Positions 1 to 8,357 are shown, counted from the stretch's first letter. The stretch is DNA of 38,525 nt from an uncultured Prevotella sp. (GCA_900314455.1 OMVI01000040.1:67821-106345); one strand, 5' to 3'. Translations and numbers: made by a program. The notes: generated by a model not told the origin, from the sequence alone.

Positions 1-472
1 AGCCTTCGGAGCCTATTGATGACATCATCTTGTCGTATTCATTAGGTATGTTGTACTTTGCTGCAAGCTGTGAGATAGAGTCTATCTCATGGTAGTAAGC
101 ACGCCTTTTAACAGAGTCGGTAATAGTGCGGTACACCTCGAAACGATGCTCTATAGAATCGAGCAAAGGCTTTTCTGCTTCGGCGTTCGATGTTCCAAAG
201 TGTGTTGTTCCTTTGAACATGAGGTGCTCGAGGTAGTGGGCAAGGCCGGTAGTCTCGTGTGGGTCGTTGCGTGAACCTGTACGCACAGCTATGTAAGTCT
301 GTATGCGCGGTTTCTCTTTGTTTACCGACAAGTAGACTTTGAGCCCATTGTTAAGAGTGTAGATGCGCGCACCCATTGGGTCGTTGGGCACCGATTCGTA
401 TTTGTAAGTTTGTGCGGAAGCTACGCAACTTGTAAGTAGCAGGAGTCCGGCGATAAGTGATTTTATTTTCAT
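1..472 (-). CDS. M16 family zinc peptidase, N-terminal part (cut by window edge)
   Basis: The minus-strand frame opens at an ATG (472) and runs off the left edge after about 157 codons. The product begins with a signal peptide (MKIKSLIAG, a Leu run, then ASA before Gln21). A lipobox reading LTSC at Cys16 is an alternative export signal, so it could be a lipoprotein. The inverted zinc motif HxxEH is present as HYLEH (residues 79-83), inside the conserved context GLAHYLEHLMFKGT. This places it in the insulinase/pitrilysin peptidase family, which usually degrades peptides in the periplasm. Full members have about 900 residues in two similar halves; only the start of the first is visible. It follows the DUF4954 gene on the same strand after 78 bp, so it may be read from the hflX operon. 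Confidence 0.85.
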   Translation of the reverse strand, partial: MKIKSLIAGLLLLTSCVASAQTYKYESVPNDPMGARIYTLNNGLKVYLSVNKEKPRIQTYIAVRTGSRNDPHETTGLAHYLEHLMFKGTTHFGTSNAEAEKPLLDSIEHRFEVYRTITDSVKRRAYYHEIDSISQLAAKYNIPNEYDKMMSSIGSEG

Positions 473-503
473 GTTTGTTGTTCTTTCTTGTTGTTTTAGG
501 GGT

Positions 504-543
504 GTATAGGCGATGATAGGCGTTTATAAGCGATTATATGTGA
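504..543. repeat. Four imperfect 10-bp tandem repeats
   Basis: Between the DUF4954 and M16 genes the plus strand reads as four successive decamers: GTATAGGCGA, TGATAGGCGT, TTATAAGCGA and TTATATGTGA. The period equals one helical turn. It lies in the untranslated leader or spacer before the M16 start. Its function is unknown and it may be replication slippage. Confidence 0.45.
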
Positions 544-550
544 AGATGAG

Positions 551-2401
551 CTATGATAAACTGGAAGAGATTGGAAGCTTGCTTATGAAGCTATCGAGCT
601 CATCCTTCGACACATCGTCAAGCTTGAACTCTTTTTCAGCATCAGCCTTGATGGTATTGAGCCATTCGGAACGTGCCGCCTCAAAGTCAGCAGTTATCCT
701 TTCTTCGTCTTCTTCTGTAATTGTCTTAATATTGCAGCATTCGAGTATCAAGTGATAAGACCATGCCCAGAGGTATCGCTGGTAGTTTGCTTCAATCTCT
801 TCGAAGCGGTCATTGACATCTTCTATTGTCTCTATATCACCTTCTTTTATGTCTTCTGTCAGTCTTTGTTCCTCCGTCAGTGGTATCAACTGTCCTCCAA
901 GGTCAACCCATCGTCCTGAGCCGGTCTGCCATTCAGGCTTGTTGTCAAACCCATTAGCCTTCGCCTTTTGTATCGCAGAGCCCATAAACAGTTTCAAGGC
1001 CATGTCGTAGAAGTGCAAGCCCTTATTCAATGACGATGCTTTAATGCGCATACCGTGGTAGTGGTATTCAGCAACGTCGTCGCCATTTACTTTGAGTATG
1101 TTCTCAAGGATTTTCCTTCCACGAAGGATTTCACCGACGGTGAAAGGCGAAAGCCAGTCGAAGTCGATGATGCTCTTGCGTCCGTTAAGCGGTCGGCTAT
1201 CCCTTTCAGGCCACTTCTTGATGTCCCGATAAAGTCCGACTGTCGCTATATTGTGACCCGGAACAAGCCATGTGGTTGAGCCATCGCCTATGAGGTAAGA
1301 GAACGGAAGACCATCGGTGTGAGGGTGATTGGAAATCTTTCCCATTACCATGGAGAACGCTCCGATGCGCGCCGGCATTAAAACGTGTGCTCCGCTAGCA
1401 GTCTTTGTACCACGTTCAAGCACTCCCCAGTGTATCGGACCCATCTTGTAGGCATGGTTGGAATAGTTTGTAGCGGAGCCGGCGTTGTAGAATGAGAACT
1501 GAGCGCCTATCAACAGTGAGCTCTTATGGTGCGAAACGCTGAACGGACCACAAAGTGCGGCGCACGCTTCACCATTTGCCATCACCGAGTTGGCGAAGAA
1601 CGCGCTTTGATTAGCTGTGAAGCCGCTTGTTATCTGGCAAGCTTCACCAACGAAACAGTCTTGTAACTTGGCATTGTCGGTGATTGAAGCCCCATCGGCA
1701 ACTACAGTATTCTCTATAATTACGTTTGAGCCAATATACACACTTGAGTTCAAACTGCTAATCACAGTGCAGTCGCTGAGGCGCGTTGCTCCGTTTATTT
1801 CACAACCGTCATGGATTACCGAGTTGACAATCTCAGTCGTATTCACAATCTTAACGTTGTTCCCAATGTATCCGTGGTCAGATCGTGTGCGCTCAACCTC
1901 TTCACGAATTAATCGCTGAAGTGGATTGCGAAGGTCGGCATCAGCAGCGTGGCGAACCATATAAGAGGCAAGCTGGCTGCTCAACCCGTGAAAGATAGTG
2001 ATGTTCCCATTGCCCGCCTCATTGAGAACAGATATTACATTGCCATCGCCGTATGTAGCTCCTTCGGTGGTTTCAATGGTAGCTGTGTTTATGATACAAC
2101 AGTTATCACCAATCTCACAATCGTTTATATAGTTACCGATACGCTCTATCAGACAGTTGTCGCCTATTGTGACGTTGCGCAAGGTAGCATCGTTTATACC
2201 ACTGTGGCAGAAGAATCCTTTCGTCAACTCTATATTCTTCTCCAATGCGCCTATACGTATTTTACCGTAGAAGCGTACACGGTGGATGAACTTAGGCATG
2301 AAACCATCGTCAGCAACTGAAATATTGCTCCAGTCTTCAGCCCAACAGCCATTACCGTCGAGCACGTCAATCTCCTCAGGAGTTAAGCCTCTGTAAATCA
2401 T
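551..2401 (-). CDS. DUF4954 family protein with hexapeptide-repeat (left-handed beta-helix) fold
   Basis: This 616-residue protein starts MIYRGLTPEEID and has no signal peptide, so it is likely cytoplasmic. Residues of roughly 60-300 carry many imperfect hexapeptide repeats of the form [IV]GxN/D (for example TIGDNCLIERIGN, IGDNCCIINTATI, VYIGSNVIIENTVV), as in left-handed beta-helix acyl- and nucleotidyltransferases. A distinct C-terminal half follows (around PARIGAFSMVMGKISNHPHTDGLPFSYL), and the last 120 residues are acidic and helical. The overall layout matches DUF4954, a Bacteroidetes family of unknown function. Its ATG overlaps the hflX stop (ATGA), showing translational coupling. A sugar-nucleotide or acyl-transfer role is only an inference from the fold. 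Confidence 0.85.
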   Translation of the reverse strand: MIYRGLTPEEIDVLDGNGCWAEDWSNISVADDGFMPKFIHRVRFYGKIRIGALEKNIELTKGFFCHSGINDATLRNVTIGDNCLIERIGNYINDCEIGDNCCIINTATIETTEGATYGDGNVISVLNEAGNGNITIFHGLSSQLASYMVRHAADADLRNPLQRLIREEVERTRSDHGYIGNNVKIVNTTEIVNSVIHDGCEINGATRLSDCTVISSLNSSVYIGSNVIIENTVVADGASITDNAKLQDCFVGEACQITSGFTANQSAFFANSVMANGEACAALCGPFSVSHHKSSLLIGAQFSFYNAGSATNYSNHAYKMGPIHWGVLERGTKTASGAHVLMPARIGAFSMVMGKISNHPHTDGLPFSYLIGDGSTTWLVPGHNIATVGLYRDIKKWPERDSRPLNGRKSIIDFDWLSPFTVGEILRGRKILENILKVNGDDVAEYHYHGMRIKASSLNKGLHFYDMALKLFMGSAIQKAKANGFDNKPEWQTGSGRWVDLGGQLIPLTEEQRLTEDIKEGDIETIEDVNDRFEEIEANYQRYLWAWSYHLILECCNIKTITEEDEERITADFEAARSEWLNTIKADAEKEFKLDDVSKDELDSFISKLPISSSLS

Positions 2402-3642
2402 ATCTCAGGGTATAAAAAGTCGTTGTACGGATATTTCTGCACGTGAAGTTCACGCACTTTCTTGTAAAGGACTTCGCGGAACTCGTCGATGTTTTCCCTG
2501 TCCTTCGCCGAAATGAATATACAGTCAACTCCCTGACGTGCCATCCACGTATGTTTCAGTTCGTCAAGAGTCGTATTCTCTTTCGTCGGAGGCGTCAAAT
2601 CATCCGGTTCCTTGTCGACCCAATGGTAATTATCAATCTTGTTGAACACTATCAGTGTTGGCTTATCTGATGCGCCAAGTTCCTTCAGCGTTTGGTTGAC
2701 CACTTGAATCTGCTCCTCAAAGTCAGGGTGTGATATATCCACGACATGCAATAACATGTCAGCCTCGCGTACTTCATCAAGAGTTGACTTGAAAGAATCG
2801 ACCAGCGTTGTCGGCAACTTGCGTATGAAGCCTACAGTATCAGCAAGCAGGAATGGCAGATTCTTGATTACCACCTTACGTACAGTTGTATCAAGAGTAG
2901 CGAAGAGCTTGTTTTCGGCAAACACATCACTCTTCGCCAGCATGTTCATAATCGTCGATTTACCAACGTTAGTATAACCTACGAGAGCTACACGGATAAG
3001 TCTTCCGCGGTTTTTCCTTTGAGTTGTCTTCTGCTTGTCTATCTCTGCGAGACGTTTTTTCAGAAGACTCATACGCTGAAGGATGATACGGCGATCCATT
3101 TCGAGCTGCGTCTCACCAGGTCCACGCAATCCGACTGAACCCTTTCCGCCGCCGGAACCCGAGCCGCCACCTTGACGTTCGAGGTGCGTCCACAAACGTG
3201 TGAGTCGCGGCAACATATACTGATATTGGGCCAACTCTACCTGCGTCTTTGCGTTAGCGGTCTTTGCACGCATCGCAAAGATGTCAAGTATGAGCGACGT
3301 ACGGTCGAGAATCTTCACTTGCAGCTCTTTTTCGATATTACGCAACTGCTGCGCCGAAAGCTCATCGTCGAAGATTACCATACCGACCGGGTCCTCCTCG
3401 TCGTCCTTCTGCTTTATGAATTCTTTTATTTCCTCAAGTTTTCCCTTGCCGACGTATGTTGTCGAGTTAGGGCCTCCGGTACGTTGCTTGAACCGTTTGA
3501 TGGTAACAGCACCGGCAGTATCAGCAAGAAACTCAAGCTCATCGAGATATTCCTTTGTCTTGGCTTCGTCCTGTTCCTTCGTAATAAGTCCTACGAGAAC
3601 AGCCGTTTCAGCCTTGGCTTCAGATATAACAAATTCCTTCAT
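2398..3642 (-). CDS. hflX: GTPase HflX
   Basis: This 414-residue protein has the HflX layout. The N-terminal domain contains SAQQLRNIEKELQVKILDR. A Gly-rich linker (RQGGGSGSGGGKG) leads to GLRGPGETQLE, a helical segment, and then the GTPase domain with G1 VGYTNVGKST, G3 DTVGFIRKLP and G4 FNKID. HflX binds 50S and 70S ribosomes and, in other bacteria, splits stalled or heat-damaged ribosomes. A Bacteroidetes -7 box (TAACTTTG) lies on the minus strand at 3669-3676, about 27 bp before the ATG, but I see no good -33 partner. The stop overlaps the next gene's start by 4 nt. Length is normal for the family. Confidence 0.96.
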   Translation of the reverse strand: MKEFVISEAKAETAVLVGLITKEQDEAKTKEYLDELEFLADTAGAVTIKRFKQRTGGPNSTTYVGKGKLEEIKEFIKQKDDEEDPVGMVIFDDELSAQQLRNIEKELQVKILDRTSLILDIFAMRAKTANAKTQVELAQYQYMLPRLTRLWTHLERQGGGSGSGGGKGSVGLRGPGETQLEMDRRIILQRMSLLKKRLAEIDKQKTTQRKNRGRLIRVALVGYTNVGKSTIMNMLAKSDVFAENKLFATLDTTVRKVVIKNLPFLLADTVGFIRKLPTTLVDSFKSTLDEVREADMLLHVVDISHPDFEEQIQVVNQTLKELGASDKPTLIVFNKIDNYHWVDKEPDDLTPPTKENTTLDELKHTWMARQGVDCIFISAKDRENIDEFREVLYKKVRELHVQKYPYNDFLYPEI

Positions 3643-3668
3643 TTAATGGGTTCGAATATATTCAGTTG

Positions 3669-3676
3669 CAAAGTTA
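3669..3676 (-). promoter_or_regulatory. -7 box upstream of hflX
   Basis: The minus strand reads TAACTTTG, matching the Bacteroidetes TAnnTTTG element. No convincing TTTG lies 19-21 bp upstream, so the assignment rests on this box and on its position before hflX. Confidence 0.5.
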
Positions 3677-3770
3677 GTAAAAAGTTGCTAGTTCTTGCTA
3701 TGTTTGACAAAGTTTTACCATTATGTTTGAAAACGTTTACGTAAAAAAAACAAATTTATTAAAACATTTA

Positions 3771-3802
3771 TTTGATTTATATCAATTAATCTTTTACCTT
3801 TG
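3771..3802 (+). promoter_or_regulatory. Consensus Bacteroidetes promoter of the candidate small RNA
   Basis: TTTG (3771-3774), 20 bp, then TACCTTTG (3795-3802) is a full match to the primary-sigma promoter pattern. It points into a stretch with no convincing coding frame that ends in a hairpin with a T-run at 3891-3922. Confidence 0.7.
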
Positions 3803-3807
3803 CAAAC

Positions 3808-3922
3808 GTTTGAACAGAATATCTGATTTCTGAAAATATATAACTACAATAAGACTCAAACTGCTGAAACATTCAAAATTGTTGGAACAAGCCTCAACGT
3901 GAGTTGAGGCTTTTCTGTTTTT
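3808..3922 (+). ncRNA. Candidate small RNA of about 115 nt
   Basis: The transcript is defined only by signals: a consensus promoter ending at 3802 gives a start near 3808, and an intrinsic terminator ends it at 3922. The terminator stem is GCCTCAAC (3891-3898), loop GTGA, GTTGAGGC (3903-3910), then TTTTCTGTTTTT. The interior is A-rich. I do not recognise a known RNA family; it is shorter than typical 6S RNA. The following gene has a separate promoter at 3962-3993, so this is probably not just that gene's leader. A premature-termination leader remains possible. The frame on the opposite strand (3794-4027) has no signs of coding. Confidence 0.5.
3891..3922 (+). terminator. Intrinsic terminator of the candidate small RNA
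   Basis: A perfect 8-bp stem (GCCTCAAC/GTTGAGGC) closes a GTGA tetraloop and is followed by TTTTCTGTTTTT. The T-run is on the plus strand, so it terminates rightward transcription. No protein gene on that strand ends nearby. Confidence 0.8.
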
Positions 3923-3961
3923 ATATGAAACGTTAAAAGGTGGTAATTCTGTTTCCGTAAC

Positions 3962-3993
3962 TTTCAGTATTTCAATAGATTTTGTTAACTTTG
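3962..3993 (+). promoter_or_regulatory. Promoter of the SGNH hydrolase gene
   Basis: TTTC (3962-3965), 20 bp and TAACTTTG (3986-3993) form a near-consensus Bacteroidetes promoter. It would start transcription near 4000, about 60 nt before the GTG start at 4060. Confidence 0.6.
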
Positions 3994-4059
3994 CACCCGA
4001 TTTAGATAAGAAGGGAAATACTGGCAATAAGATTGTTATAAAGGATTAGGTTCATTCAC

Positions 4060-4869
4060 GTGGATTTCTACAGAGTTTTTTTAATTGCAGCGTTTGCTTT
4101 TACCGTTATGTCGGCAAAGGCGCAGAATACCAACTGGACCGAACACATGTCGACTCTTTCGCCTGACACGTTGCCGGCAAAGGCACGTCAGGACGCAGGA
4201 GGTAAGTCGCCGGATGTCGTTGACTTGGGATACGGCATGACGGACGGGCGTATCGTAGGCCGGTTCGACAGTAATGGCGTTGACACTGCACACCAGGTAA
4301 TCCTGCTTATAGGCGATTCCATGCTAGACGGGCTAGGCAGCCGCTTTGTAGACTATGCCGCTCAGAATGGCGACGAGTTCCATACCGTTATCTGGTATGG
4401 CAGTAATTCAATGCACTGGGCGAACAACCGCGACCTTGAATACCACATCAACCGTGTCCATCCAACCTTCATCATTATGGCATTAGGAACAAACGACCTC
4501 GGATATTCTGATTATACCCGTCGTGAAGGTTGGATTCGGAAAGTCATAAAGAAATTCGGCAGTATCCCGTTTATATGGATTGGCCCTTTGCCAATCTCAC
4601 GTCGCGGTATGACAAACCGCAAAATTGTCAGCATCATAAAGAACTGTGTGGGCGAAGGACGCTTTTACGACAGTAGCAATATCGTATGCGCGCGCCTCGA
4701 CGGAGTCCATCCTACGTATGCCGGAGCAGCCAAGTGGGTTGACGGCATAGCAAGATGGATGAGCACTCCGGGGCTTACCTCACACCCAATCCGTATGGAT
4801 TATCCTCAACGCAAGGTACGTTTCCGTGCTGACGAGAAACATACCTTGAAGTATCATGGTAGAAAATAG
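4060..4869 (+). CDS. Exported SGNH/GDSL-type hydrolase
   Basis: The start is a GTG: a stop lies 12 nt upstream in frame, and only this start includes the signal peptide (FLIAAFAFTVMSAKAQ). The mature part shows the SGNH blocks: GDSM (residues 85-88, nucleophile Ser87), GTND (143-146, block III with Asn145) and DGVHPT (214-219, with Asp214 and His217). Such enzymes are esterases or acetylesterases acting on glycans, lipids or peptidoglycan; the order and spacing resemble the DUF459 branch. The gene stands alone between the candidate small RNA and the cobalamin riboswitch. A substrate cannot be named from the sequence. Length is 269 residues. Confidence 0.85.
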   Translation: MDFYRVFLIAAFAFTVMSAKAQNTNWTEHMSTLSPDTLPAKARQDAGGKSPDVVDLGYGMTDGRIVGRFDSNGVDTAHQVILLIGDSMLDGLGSRFVDYAAQNGDEFHTVIWYGSNSMHWANNRDLEYHINRVHPTFIIMALGTNDLGYSDYTRREGWIRKVIKKFGSIPFIWIGPLPISRRGMTNRKIVSIIKNCVGEGRFYDSSNIVCARLDGVHPTYAGAAKWVDGIARWMSTPGLTSHPIRMDYPQRKVRFRADEKHTLKYHGRK

Positions 4870-4893
4870 AAACGTAAATTATTCCGCAAACGT

Positions 4894-4924
4894 TTTGCTT
4901 GTTGGACAATTTTTGTTAATTTTG
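4894..4924 (+). promoter_or_regulatory. Promoter of the btuB riboswitch transcript
   Basis: TTTG (4894-4897), 19 bp and TAATTTTG (4917-4924) match the Bacteroidetes consensus. The predicted start near 4930 is right at the 5' end of the cobalamin riboswitch. Confidence 0.7.
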
Positions 4925-4929
4925 CCGTG

Positions 4930-5126
4930 CAATAGGTTCATTTCGCCGTGATTAAAAAGGGAAGCCGGTGAGAGTCCGGAACTGTCCCGCAGCTGTAAGT
5001 TGCTTTTACCGCGCGTTGATGACACTGTGGAAACAAAGCCCCATGGGAAGTCGCAACGCTTTATTGTGCAACGAGTCAGAAGACCTGCCATTGCTTTAAA
5101 CCATTGTCACTGCCACGAGGATGGCA
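4930..5126 (+). promoter_or_regulatory. Cobalamin (AdoCbl/B12) riboswitch
   Basis: The conserved core is easy to read: ATTAAAAAGGGAAGCCGGTG (4951-4970), then GAGAGTCCGGAACTG, TCCCGCAGCTGTAAG (4985-4999), and the distal GTCAGAAGACCTGCC (5075-5089). These are the B12-box segments of the cobalamin riboswitch class. A short hairpin follows, TGCCA-CGAGGA-TGGCA (5111-5126); its loop could pair with the P5 loop as L13 and it contains an AGGA and an ATG. It precedes a TonB receptor of the BtuB type, so binding of B12 should lower expression. The expression platform looks translational, as I see no T-run hairpin. Confidence 0.93.
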
Positions 5127-5149
5127 TACAAGAAAAGATTTTTACTATT

Positions 5150-7123
5150 TTGGAGAAACGACATTTCATAATTGCCGTTATTTGTGGTTTGTGCCTGTCA
5201 GTTAAGGCGCAATCTGTCAATGTCGAAGACACGGTGCATGTCATGGACGATGTCACTGTGACAGGTCATCAGACACCGTCGAGTACAATCTCGACAGTGC
5301 CTGTGCAGACTATTTCGGGAGAGCAACTGCTTCGCATCGGAGCACTTGATGCCGGCGACGTACTAAAGCATTTCGCCGGAGTGCAGGTCAAAGACTACGG
5401 CGGCATTGGCGGATTGAAAACTGTCAGCATTCGTGGACTGGGCGCACAGCATACCGGAGTCAGCTATGACGGAGTGCAAGTTGGTGACTGTCAGAGTGGT
5501 CAAGTGGACCTTTCGAGGTTCTCTGTAGGCAATATGTCTTCCGTTCGGCTGACCATTGGACAAAGTGAAGACATCTATCAGAGCGCCAAAAGCTACGCCA
5601 GTGCTGCCGTTGTGGAGATAAGCAGTGCAATGCAGAACGACACAACAAGACGTCCGCATATCGTGTTACGCATGACCAACGGTTCCTATGGACTCGCAGA
5701 GCCTTCTGCCATCTATACCCAGAGCTTTGGACGACTATCGGTTGGCGCATACGCTTCCTACCAGCGTGCCGACGGCAACTACCGTTTTAAGTTGTGGAAC
5801 GGTACCAGCCTCATTGACGAGAAGCGCAACAACAGTGACATAGAGGCATGGCGCGGAGAGGTGAACGTTGGTTACCGCATCGGAAAGCATCAGACTTTGT
5901 CCTGGAAATTGTACGGATTCGACTCTCATAGAGGACTGCCGGGTGCGGTAATCTACGACAACACTTATTCTGCGGAGCGTCTTACGGACAAGAATATCTT
6001 CACTCAGCTGAAGTATGAGAACATCTTTTCCGACAAAATCAAACTGAAGGCAGCAGCAAAGTGGAACTATTCGTGGAACCGCGACTTCAACGTCCTTGCC
6101 TCAGGACCTGACGAAGATAAATACCGGCAGAATGAAACCTATCTCACGGCAACGCTATGGACAGAGCCCGTCAGTCACCTTCACGTGTCGCTGGCACAGG
6201 ACTTTGCCCACAACTTCCTGTCGATGACCATCCGCAACTGTCAGTATCCGACCCGCAACTCATGGTGGACAGCTCTCGCAGCAAACTACGATGGGCTTCG
6301 CAACGTTGTCTTCAACGCCTCCCTTCTCAGCACAAACATACATGAAAGTGTCAGGGTAGGGCGGGCTTCAGATGGCTTCCACCGCCTTTCGCCTGCTTTC
6401 AGCGTGCAGTGGCACTTATCCCGTGACATGCGGTTGCGTGCAAGTTACAAAGATATATTTCGCACTCCAACGCTGAACGACCTCTATTACACGGGCATCG
6501 GGCGGCGAACACTGCGTCCGGAGAGGACCCGTCAGTGGAATATTGGTGCTACATACGGACACAACTACACACCGAACAACTATCTTGCAGTTACCCTTGA
6601 CGGCTATTATGGCAACGTAAGCGACAAGATTGTTGCCGTTCCACGTATGTTCCTATGGCAGATGATGAATGTCGGGAAGGTCCACATGCTCGGTATCGAT
6701 GCTACTGTAGCCGGCGGTTTCGCAATTGCCGACGGCTGGCTTGCCGATGTCACAGCAACGTACAACTATATGAACGCCACTGATCGCACCGACCATAAGA
6801 ACGTAGAGTACGGCGACCAGATTGCCTACACTCCCCGACACTCGGCAAGCGGAACGCTAACCCTGCGCTCACCGTATGTCGACATTACTTATAATGTACT
6901 GCTCACGGGACGCCGCTACATGCTTGGCTACAACATCCCGCAGAACCGCATGGGTGGATTTGCCGACCACAGCGTGTCGCTTAGCCGACGTCTGGTATTT
7001 GGCAGAACCGCTGTCAGATTACAGTTCGACGTAAGAAACATTAGCGGAAAGAACTACGAAGTGGTGCGTTTCTACCCGATGGCGGGCACCAACGTACGCT
7101 TCACGGCCGGATTGGAGTTGTAA
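5150..7123 (+). CDS. btuB: TonB-dependent vitamin B12 receptor, BtuB-like
   Basis: Outer-membrane TonB-dependent receptor of about 657 residues. The frame is open further upstream, but that part lies inside the riboswitch. The best start is TTG at 5150, giving EKRHFIIAVICGLCLSVKA|QS, a good signal peptide; no ATG or GTG is available there. After it come a plug domain (VQTISGEQLLRIGALDAGDVL, then KTVSIRGLGAQHTGVSYDGV) and a 22-strand-type barrel with many aromatic strands, ending NVRFTAGLEL. The cobalamin riboswitch and the BtuG-like neighbour identify the substrate as cobalamin or a related corrinoid. No inner-membrane BtuCDF genes are in the window. The unusual start is discussed in the findings. 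Confidence 0.9.
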   Translation: MEKRHFIIAVICGLCLSVKAQSVNVEDTVHVMDDVTVTGHQTPSSTISTVPVQTISGEQLLRIGALDAGDVLKHFAGVQVKDYGGIGGLKTVSIRGLGAQHTGVSYDGVQVGDCQSGQVDLSRFSVGNMSSVRLTIGQSEDIYQSAKSYASAAVVEISSAMQNDTTRRPHIVLRMTNGSYGLAEPSAIYTQSFGRLSVGAYASYQRADGNYRFKLWNGTSLIDEKRNNSDIEAWRGEVNVGYRIGKHQTLSWKLYGFDSHRGLPGAVIYDNTYSAERLTDKNIFTQLKYENIFSDKIKLKAAAKWNYSWNRDFNVLASGPDEDKYRQNETYLTATLWTEPVSHLHVSLAQDFAHNFLSMTIRNCQYPTRNSWWTALAANYDGLRNVVFNASLLSTNIHESVRVGRASDGFHRLSPAFSVQWHLSRDMRLRASYKDIFRTPTLNDLYYTGIGRRTLRPERTRQWNIGATYGHNYTPNNYLAVTLDGYYGNVSDKIVAVPRMFLWQMMNVGKVHMLGIDATVAGGFAIADGWLADVTATYNYMNATDRTDHKNVEYGDQIAYTPRHSASGTLTLRSPYVDITYNVLLTGRRYMLGYNIPQNRMGGFADHSVSLSRRLVFGRTAVRLQFDVRNISGKNYEVVRFYPMAGTNVRFTAGLEL

Positions 7124-7166
7124 TTATTGAATATAAATTATTGTTTGTCAAATCTATAAAAGTAAA

Positions 7167-8228
7167 ATGAAGAAAAGAAATCTATTTGCGCTGTGCCTCA
7201 TTGCAGTCTTTGCACTGACGTTCACAGCATGTAGTGATGACGATGACGGCAACAACGTTATTCCTGAATACCTCGAAGGAGCTGTTGCCTACACAGCTGG
7301 TGCCGGCAACTGGAACCAGAACAACGGTACCGTTGGCGCTATAATGGAGAACACCATCGGCGAGTTCAACTTCCGCGACATCTATCAGGAGCAGAACGGA
7401 CGTGGCATTGGCGACGCCCAGGACATACTTCTGGCTGGCGGAAACATCTACGTTGCATGCACGACATCGTCGAAACTCGAAATCCTTGACCATCAGGGCA
7501 AGGTCGAGAAGAGCATTGCAATGCCAAACAAGAGCCCGCGCTACCTCGCTGTCGACGGCAGTAACGTTTACGTTTCAGCATATAGCGGCTATGTCTACAA
7601 GGTTTTCTCTGGAAACATTGTTGACAGTGTGTATGTCGGCGACCATCCTGAGGCAATCTCCGTTGCCAACAATAAGCTCTATGCTAACATCTCCGGCTAT
7701 GGCTCTGGCAGTACAATTGCTGTTGTAGACCTCCCTTCATTCAAGAAGACCAAAGACCTTCCTTGCGCTCTTGACCCATATAACCAGAATGTAGCAAGCA
7801 CCGACGGCAGTGCAGTCTACTTCGTTAGCTGTCTCGATAATCAGCACCCAAATGTTGTTCAGCGCATTAACACGTCGAATGACCAAATTGACAGTCTGTT
7901 CAATGCTTCTGCTATTGCATACAGTCGTTTAACAAACTCACTCGTTTGCCTGAACACTTATTATGATGCAAGCTATGCAACCCACTTCGATGGCTTCTTT
8001 GCATACAACCTGACAACAGGCGAACGTACCAACTTTGATACTTCTGCACTGAAGTCTCCGGCACAGGTCAACGTTGACCCGATGACAGGTTACATGTACG
8101 TCATCGACAATCCGAGCTACACAACGCCGTCTGTCCTCTTCGTTTATGACAAGAACGGCAAGCTCCTCACTCCTAACGGAGTTCAGATGGGCTACAGCGT
8201 GCAGAACGTAAGGTTCCCGATTATGTAA
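7167..8228 (+). CDS. btuG: BtuG-like surface lipoprotein, beta-propeller (DUF5074/YncE-like)
   Basis: This 353-residue lipoprotein has a lipid Cys at residue 22 (ALTFTAC) followed by SDDDDG, which matches the acidic signal that sends Bacteroidetes lipoproteins to the cell surface. The rest is made of repeated propeller blades (DILLAGGNIYVACTTSSKLE, RYLAVDGSNVYVSAYSGYVY, AISVANNKLYANISGYGSG, VNVDPMTGYMYVIDNPSY). In Bacteroides, BtuG is a surface propeller that binds B12 very tightly and passes it to BtuB; it is encoded beside btuB. Here the gene follows btuB by 43 bp and shares its riboswitch. A strong terminator follows. The gene symbol rests on fold, location and regulation, not on measured similarity. 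Confidence 0.8.
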   Translation: MKKRNLFALCLIAVFALTFTACSDDDDGNNVIPEYLEGAVAYTAGAGNWNQNNGTVGAIMENTIGEFNFRDIYQEQNGRGIGDAQDILLAGGNIYVACTTSSKLEILDHQGKVEKSIAMPNKSPRYLAVDGSNVYVSAYSGYVYKVFSGNIVDSVYVGDHPEAISVANNKLYANISGYGSGSTIAVVDLPSFKKTKDLPCALDPYNQNVASTDGSAVYFVSCLDNQHPNVVQRINTSNDQIDSLFNASAIAYSRLTNSLVCLNTYYDASYATHFDGFFAYNLTTGERTNFDTSALKSPAQVNVDPMTGYMYVIDNPSYTTPSVLFVYDKNGKLLTPNGVQMGYSVQNVRFPIM

Positions 8229-8247
8229 GCTTAGAATTAATAATCTG

Positions 8248-8301
8248 AAGGCACTCTCTTAATTTATGCGTCTATGCATTCATTATCAGAGTGCCTTTTT
8301 T
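8248..8301 (+). terminator. Intrinsic terminator after btuG
   Basis: AAGGCACTCT (8248-8257) pairs with AGAGTGCCTT (8288-8297), followed by a T-run to 8301. It ends the btuB-btuG transcript. Confidence 0.85.
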
Positions 8302-8357
8302 GTATGTTTAATATGTCAATATTTTTCCTTTTATGATTTCATAAGTTTTGTTCTTGC

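Noticed and set aside
3794-4027. Minus-strand frame of 77 codons in the gap after hflX
   Set aside because: It overlaps two plus-strand promoters and a terminator and resembles no family.
5000-5149. Upstream extension of the btuB frame to 5000
   Set aside because: It lies inside the cobalamin riboswitch and the derived residues do not form a signal peptide.
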